From Amycolatopsis bartoniae (GTDB lineage Bacteria > Actinomycetota > Actinomycetes > Mycobacteriales > Pseudonocardiaceae): a stretch of DNA of 35,740 nt. Both the position numbers and the translations under genes were made by a program. Positions 31,674 to 35,740 of the stretch are shown here, piece by piece. The DNA is taken from positions 1-35,740 of the forward strand of contig NZ_JACHWH010000021.1 of assembly GCF_014191255.1 (NCBI RefSeq). Direction: 5' to 3'. The notes under the pieces are model-generated. The model made no database searches and was not told where the DNA came from. It was given only the letters and a program-made list of their open reading frames with translations. How positions within the stretch are numbered: position 1 is the first letter of the stretch; each line of letters begins with the position of its first letter.

Positions 31674-33014
31674 ATGGACGACGTTGTCCAGCCCGTCGAG
31701 CAAATCGTCCCCACCACGTCGAAACGCGCGCGCAGGCGCGTGCTGTGGGCCGGCTTCCTCGGTACCACCATCGAATGGTTCGACTACTACCTCTACGGCT
31801 CCGCGGCGGCCGTGGTGTTCAACAAGCTGTTCTTCCCGAGCCTGTCCTCCGTGGTCGGTACGATCGCCGCGTTCGGCACGCTCGGCGCGGGATTCATCGT
31901 CCGGCCGCTCGGCGGAATCCTCTACGGACACTTCGGCGACAAGTTCGGCCGCAAACGCGTGCTGGTGTCCAGCGTCTGGCTGATGGGCATCTCCACGGTC
32001 GCGGTCGGCCTGCTTCCGACGTACGCGGCTGTGGGGATTGCCGCACCGATCCTGTTGACGTTGCTGCGCCTGCTGCAGGGTCTCGCCGGCGGGGGCGAGT
32101 GGGGTGGTGCCGTGCTCATGTCGCTGGAGCACTACTCCGCGAGCCGGTGGCGAGCCGTCGCGGCCAGTGTGCCGCAGATCGGCGTCGGGCTGGGAATCGC
32201 ACTGGCGACGGCGGCTTTTGCCGCGCTCACCGGGTACTTCGACGACGCGGCGTTGTTCGGCTGGGCGTGGCGCATCCCGTTCCTCGCGTCCAGTGTGCTC
32301 GTGGCGGTGGCGATCTGGATCCGGCTCGGCATCGACGAGAGCCCCATCTTCAAGGCGGTGCAGGAGAAGCGGCGGCAGGCGAAGGAGAAGGAACGTCTGC
32401 CTATCATCGAGGTGTTCCGCAAGCACCCCGGCACGCTCGGGATCGGCATTCTGCTCGTGATCGGCCCGTACACGGCCAAGACGATCCTCAACTCCTTCGG
32501 CCCGGCCTACGCCGTCGAGGTGGGGTTCAGCCGTTCGACCGCGCTCGGCGTCGCCTCGGCTACCGCCTTGCTGTCTCTGCCGATCTTGCCGCTGGCGGCG
32601 ATGTGGTCGGAGTCGATCGGCCGCAAGAAGGTCTACATTCTGGGCGCCGCGCTCACCGGGATCGCCTCGTTCGTCACGTTCTGGCTGGTCAACACCGGAA
32701 GCGTGCGGTGGCTCGTCATCGGTTACCTGATCTTCACCGCGGTCCACCCCGTCGTCTACGGCGTGCAGTCCAGCTTCCTCGCCGAGCTGTTCGGTGTGAA
32801 AACCCGTTACACGGGAACGTCATTCGCCTACCACGTCGGCGGCGTCGTCGGCGGCGGATTCGGCCCCGCGATCGCCGCGTCGCTGCTCGCGCTGAGCGGC
32901 GGTGCCCCGAACAACGTGCTGTTCTCCGGATTCATGGCCCTGTGCTGCGTGGCCAGCGTGGTCGCGGCGGTGCTGGCGAAGGAGACCCGCGGACGCGATC
33001 TGACCGAGGAATAG
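31674..33014 (+). CDS. MFS transporter, metabolite:H+ symporter (MHS) family
   Basis: A 446-residue, 12-segment transporter. GTTIEWFDYYLYG in the first membrane helix and the GHFGDKFGRKRVLV loop identify the MHS family, which includes ShiA (shikimate), ProP and KgtP. LLQGLAGGGEWGGAVLM is the conserved helix 4. The start at 31674 follows GGAGAAGAGG, 26 bases after the synthetase stop, and it closes the acyl-CoA operon. It probably brings in the cyclic or branched acid degraded by the upstream enzymes. Confidence 0.9.
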   Translation: MDDVVQPVEQIVPTTSKRARRRVLWAGFLGTTIEWFDYYLYGSAAAVVFNKLFFPSLSSVVGTIAAFGTLGAGFIVRPLGGILYGHFGDKFGRKRVLVSSVWLMGISTVAVGLLPTYAAVGIAAPILLTLLRLLQGLAGGGEWGGAVLMSLEHYSASRWRAVAASVPQIGVGLGIALATAAFAALTGYFDDAALFGWAWRIPFLASSVLVAVAIWIRLGIDESPIFKAVQEKRRQAKEKERLPIIEVFRKHPGTLGIGILLVIGPYTAKTILNSFGPAYAVEVGFSRSTALGVASATALLSLPILPLAAMWSESIGRKKVYILGAALTGIASFVTFWLVNTGSVRWLVIGYLIFTAVHPVVYGVQSSFLAELFGVKTRYTGTSFAYHVGGVVGGGFGPAIAASLLALSGGAPNNVLFSGFMALCCVASVVAAVLAKETRGRDLTEE

Positions 33015-33133
33015 GCCCAAGCCCCTGTCGTTGACGCGCTGGGCGGGGTGTCAACCTCTGCAACAGGCATGGGAGTTCCTGCTGACGAGGGCCTGACCGC
33101 CCACCGCGCGGCGGGCCACCCCGGCCGCCGGGG

Positions 33134-33431
33134 TAGGGGTCGCACCCGTTGCGCTGGTTGTCCGACCTGCTGCGTGGACCGGCCGCCATCCTCGGGCCAC
33201 GCGGCACCTGGTGGTCTGGCCTGGTGGTGTGGGCGATCGACGGCAACGTGGTCATCGCCGACGCGGTGACACCCGACCTGGGAGCGATCCGGACCGCGCC
33301 AGCTTCTCCATCACCCGGCAGTCCGCCCGGGCCAACTCGTCCGGGCCGGAAACGTGATCGCCAGCAGCGCCATCGACCTGGCCGGCACCACCCTTGACCA
33401 GCTCCGCAACCGCACAACTACCGGGTCTTGA
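33134..33431 (+). pseudogene. Decayed IS4-family transposase fragments
   Basis: One frame reads HPLRWLSDLLRGPAA, a gap, then GTWWSGLVVWAIDGNVVIAD, matching the region around the first catalytic Asp (CAIDGT) of actinobacterial IS4-type transposases. About 100 bases on, a shifted frame gives DRASFSITRQSARA, a stop, and VIASSAIDLAGTTLDQLRNR, resembling the C-terminal part (DR-SF-ARD-VIA-DLVGT) of the same family. The middle is deleted and frames are broken, so it is dead. The rest of the 33015-33439 gap holds nothing else I can name. Recognition is from memory of family pattern. Confidence 0.55.
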
Positions 33432-33439
33432 GAATGGTC

Positions 33440-33916
33440 CTACAGGTCGCGCGTTTCGCCGCTGTAGAAGATCAGCGGCGAAACGCCGTGGTGGCGCTGG
33501 AGTTTCTCCACGCGCAGAAGGACGACATCGTGGTCACCGGCGCGCATTACGTCGTGCGGCGAGCACTCGAACCACGCTGCCGCCCCGTCCAGGAGAACGG
33601 CGTCGTCGTCGGTCACGGTCAGCCCGACGCCGGCGAAGCGGTCTTCGGTCTTCGACGCGAGACGGCGGCAGAGCGATCCCTGCCCGGCACCCAGCACCGA
33701 CAGGCCGACGCGTGGCCGCCCGGCGAGGACCGGCCAGGTCGTCGACGTGTGCTGTACGCACACGGAAACCAGCGGCGGAGCCAGCGACACCGTGGTGAAA
33801 CTGCTCATCGCCAAACCCACCGGGGTGCCGTTGACGGCCGCGCACACCGCGACCACGCCGGTGGGGAACGCCCCGTAGGCGTCGCGCAGCCCAGCGGCGG
33901 TCAGTCCTGCTGTCAC
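33440..33916 (-). CDS. Flavin reductase (HpaC/flavin reductase-like domain)
   Basis: A 158-residue FMN-binding split-barrel protein. YGAFPTGVVAVCAAVNGTPVGLAMSSFTTVSLAPPLVSV is characteristic; the SSFTTVSLAPPL segment binds the flavin phosphate and isoalloxazine. GDHDVVLLRVE near the C terminus is the family's GDH motif. It supplies reduced FMN or FAD to a two-component monooxygenase. The start is GTG at 33916. It is divergent from the LLM oxidoreductase at 34097, its likely partner, across a 180-base control region with a strong palindrome. Its 3' end abuts the transposase remnant. Confidence 0.88.
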   Translation of the reverse strand: MTAGLTAAGLRDAYGAFPTGVVAVCAAVNGTPVGLAMSSFTTVSLAPPLVSVCVQHTSTTWPVLAGRPRVGLSVLGAGQGSLCRRLASKTEDRFAGVGLTVTDDDAVLLDGAAAWFECSPHDVMRAGDHDVVLLRVEKLQRHHGVSPLIFYSGETRDL

Positions 33917-33980
33917 GCCGCCCGACGCTAGCCCAGCCTCGCCCGCGCGGTGATCCGTTCCACGACAGTCCTACCCGCTC

Positions 33981-34003
33981 AGCGACAAGAAATCGTTGTC
34001 GCT
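33981..34003. promoter_or_regulatory. Operator candidate AGCGACAA-N7-TTGTCGCT
   Basis: A perfect inverted repeat with 8-base arms (33981-33988 and 33996-34003) and an AT-richer 7-base spacer lies midway between the divergent flavin reductase and LLM genes. It can control both. The geometry fits a dimeric regulator, but none is adjacent within the window. Confidence 0.5.
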
Positions 34004-34096
34004 TAGTGGATCGTCGTGACGCCGAGTGGATCGGCCCCGCACCGCCTCCGATCTAACGTGATCTCGACACCCCTAGTCACTCGGAGGTTTGGGCTC

Positions 34097-35167
34097 ATGG
34101 GCGCGCTCAGCGACGACGCAGGCACTCTCAAATTCGTGCACACCTACGGGGTCGGGCTGCACTCGTCCGAAACCGAACCGGATGTGCACGACCCGGGCTG
34201 GCAACGTCTCCAGATCGAGGAGTTCGTCGATTTCGCGGTGTACGCCGAGGAACTCGGGTTCGACGGGATCACCGTGACCGAGCACCACGCCCCGCTGATG
34301 ACGTGCCCGTCTCCGCATCTGCTGCTGGCCGCGGCCGCGATGAGGACGAACCGGATCCGGCTGGGCACCGCGGTGACGGTCCTGCCGTTGTACAGCCCGA
34401 TCCGGGTCGCGGAGGAGGCCGGGACGCTGGACCTGCTGAGCGGCGGCCGGTTCGAACTCGGGCTCGGACGGGGCATCCCCGGTGAGGCGCAGATCGCCGT
34501 CGGCCGCGAGCTGACCGATGAGGAACTCAAGCAGGCATGGGTGGAAGGCCTCGAGGTCGTCAACCTCGCCCTGACCGAGCGGGACTTCACCTACGACGGC
34601 AAGTTCTTCCCGGTCACGCGGCCCACCACGATCGCTACCCGCCCCTTGCAGGACAAGTTGCCGGTGTGGCTGGGCGGCGCCAGCAAGGAGACGATGGGGC
34701 TGGCAGGTGCGCACGGCTGGAACGTGATGCGCAACTTCGGCAGCGACCAGGACCACCGGGACGCGCTGGAACACTACGTCAAGGTCGCCGCGGACCACGG
34801 GTACACCCGCTCGGGCGGGAACATGATGCTGGAACGGTTCGTGGCCATCGGCGAGACCGAGGACCAGGCCGAGGAAAACCTCGGGAAGCTGGTGCATTCC
34901 TTCGGGCAGTTCCTGTCGTTGTTCACCGCCGGCGGACGCCGGGTGGTCCCCGAGACCGACGGCGAGTTCGCCGTCGACAAGAAGAAGAACCGGCCCGCGA
35001 TGGCGATTTCCGGTACTCCGGCCCAGATCGTGGACGCGCTGCAGGAGACCATCGACGCGACCGGTGCCCGTCGCGTGCTCGTCGAAACCTTCACCCGCGA
35101 GGAAGCGCGCTTGTTCGCCCGTGAGGTGATCCCGGTCCTGAAGGAGCGAAATGCCACAGCCGGCTGA
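34097..35167 (+). CDS. LLM-class flavin-dependent monooxygenase
   Basis: A 356-residue luciferase-like protein. FAVYAEELGFDGITVTEHHAP places the usual His-His pair near the flavin site; GTAVTVLPLYSPIRVAEE and GGRFELGLGRGI follow, as in alkanal- and limonene-type monooxygenases. I chose the ATG at 34097, 9 bases after GGAGG; an ORF start at 34016 lies close to the control region and adds a non-conserved leader. The broken fragment at 15523 matches its first residues. The next gene (alpha/beta hydrolase) overlaps its end by 17 bases. With the flavin reductase opposite, a two-component oxygenase is likely; Baeyer-Villiger or ring hydroxylation chemistry followed by hydrolysis is a reasonable guess. 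Confidence 0.87.
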   Translation: MGALSDDAGTLKFVHTYGVGLHSSETEPDVHDPGWQRLQIEEFVDFAVYAEELGFDGITVTEHHAPLMTCPSPHLLLAAAAMRTNRIRLGTAVTVLPLYSPIRVAEEAGTLDLLSGGRFELGLGRGIPGEAQIAVGRELTDEELKQAWVEGLEVVNLALTERDFTYDGKFFPVTRPTTIATRPLQDKLPVWLGGASKETMGLAGAHGWNVMRNFGSDQDHRDALEHYVKVAADHGYTRSGGNMMLERFVAIGETEDQAEENLGKLVHSFGQFLSLFTAGGRRVVPETDGEFAVDKKKNRPAMAISGTPAQIVDALQETIDATGARRVLVETFTREEARLFAREVIPVLKERNATAG

Positions 35168-35740
35168 CGCCGCGGTCCGCCTCGCCGACCAGGGCTACTT
35201 CTGGCTGGGGGTGAACTACGAGCAACGCGACGGCCAGACCGTCGTCGATGGCAGCCAGCTCTACGTCGAGTACCAGAAACCGGAGGAACAGACCCAGCCT
35301 TACCCGGTGGTGCTGATCCACGGCGGTGGCGGGCAGGGCCTGGACTGGCTGGGCACGCCCGACGGCCGTCCCGGCTGGCGCACTCTGCTCGTCCAGAGGG
35401 GGTACGCGGTCTACGTCGTCGACCGGCCGGGGCACGGCCGCTCACCGGTCCGGTGGAACGGCGCCACGTCCGGTCTGGCCCCCTCCGTGGAGAGCCTCGG
35501 TCGGCTCTTCTCCGGGGCCGGCAATCGCGCGCACACGCAGTGGCCGGGCGGGGATGGAGTGCTGGCCCAGTTGCTCGCGTCCCAGGTCGCGGTTCCCGAT
35601 GACCTCGCGGCCGACCACGCGGTGATGCGCCGGCGTGGCGGGGAACTGCTCGACCGTATCGGGCCGTCGATCGTGATGACCAATTCCGCCGGCGGTCCGT
35701 CCGGCTGGCTGATGGCGGACGAACGGCCCGGGCTCGTCCG
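35151..35740 (+). CDS. Alpha/beta hydrolase, 3' end cut by window edge
   Basis: The frame is open from the ATG at 35151 (behind AAGGAG) to the end of the window, 196 whole codons. The HGGGG oxyanion motif (57-61), the VVDRPGHGRS strand (89-98) and the nucleophile-elbow candidate Ser179 in TNSAGG are visible; the Asp and His of the triad lie outside. The GxSxG motif is altered (N-S-A-G-G), as in some esterases of this group that act on cyclic or bulky substrates. No signal peptide is seen. It overlaps the monooxygenase gene by 17 bases, so it probably hydrolyses the ester or lactone product of that enzyme. Confidence 0.8.
   Translation, partial: MPQPADAAVRLADQGYFWLGVNYEQRDGQTVVDGSQLYVEYQKPEEQTQPYPVVLIHGGGGQGLDWLGTPDGRPGWRTLLVQRGYAVYVVDRPGHGRSPVRWNGATSGLAPSVESLGRLFSGAGNRAHTQWPGGDGVLAQLLASQVAVPDDLAADHAVMRRRGGELLDRIGPSIVMTNSAGGPSGWLMADERPGLV

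Noticed and set aside
30789..32747. 652-codon minus-strand open frame opposite the acyl-CoA synthetase and MHS genes
   Set aside because: It has a low-complexity Arg/Asp/Glu-rich product with no domain, and lies antisense to two well-supported genes.

Overview
The window comes from a high-GC bacterium whose codon use is strongly biased to G/C in third positions. Frequent GTG starts, 4-base ATGA gene overlaps, paired FadE-like acyl-CoA dehydrogenase subunits, TetR/MarR regulators and Tat/lipoprotein signals all fit an actinomycete. A Pseudonocardiales member (Amycolatopsis-like) is my guess, but no marker gene here proves the genus. Nearly every gene concerns uptake and breakdown of aromatic or alicyclic carbon sources, so this is a catabolic accessory region. 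No RNA gene, CRISPR array or intact insertion sequence was seen.

Region A (1-9947, all rightward): a MarR regulator cut by the left edge, a fumarylacetoacetate-hydrolase-family enzyme, an SDR dehydrogenase, a LigI-like amidohydrolase, a complete SsuABC/TauABC-type importer (lipoprotein, two permeases, ATPase), a DRE-TIM (HMG-CoA lyase/aldolase-like) enzyme and a vanillyl-alcohol-oxidase-family flavoenzyme. Two promoters here share a palindromic operator with core TGTCGACA.

Region B (10007-15665): a Tat-exported intradiol dioxygenase (minus) is divergent from an operon of a salicylate-hydroxylase-like monooxygenase, an AAHS aromatic-acid transporter, maleylacetate reductase 1 and hydroxyquinol 1,2-dioxygenase 1. 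This is a short route to 3-oxoadipate via hydroxyquinol. A broken 5' fragment of an LLM-flavoenzyme gene follows.

Region C (15676-21400): an MFS transporter (minus), a roughly 630-base gap without a recognised gene, then a two-gene operon matching the small and large subunits of C-glycoside deglycosidases. Convergent to it is a second maleylacetate reductase-hydroxyquinol dioxygenase pair (minus).

Region D (21751-33014): two TetR regulators, then a long rightward operon: cyclase-family hydrolase, LLM flavoenzyme, two acyl-CoA dehydrogenase subunits, enoyl-CoA hydratase-like protein, CoA-acylating semialdehyde dehydrogenase, ADP-forming acyl-CoA synthetase and an MHS-family transporter. It looks like a complete import, activation and beta-oxidation-like pathway for an unidentified acid. 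A 16-bp CCTA(N8)TAGG palindrome lies at its promoter and twice upstream of the region C transporter.

Region E (33015-35740): decayed IS4-type transposase, then a flavin reductase (minus) divergent from an LLM monooxygenase and a truncated alpha/beta hydrolase.

The most interesting element is the C-glycoside deglycosidase-like pair set between two hydroxyquinol modules. It suggests, as inference, that the locus degrades plant aryl-C-glycosides. The 3-oxidase such a pathway needs is not in the window.
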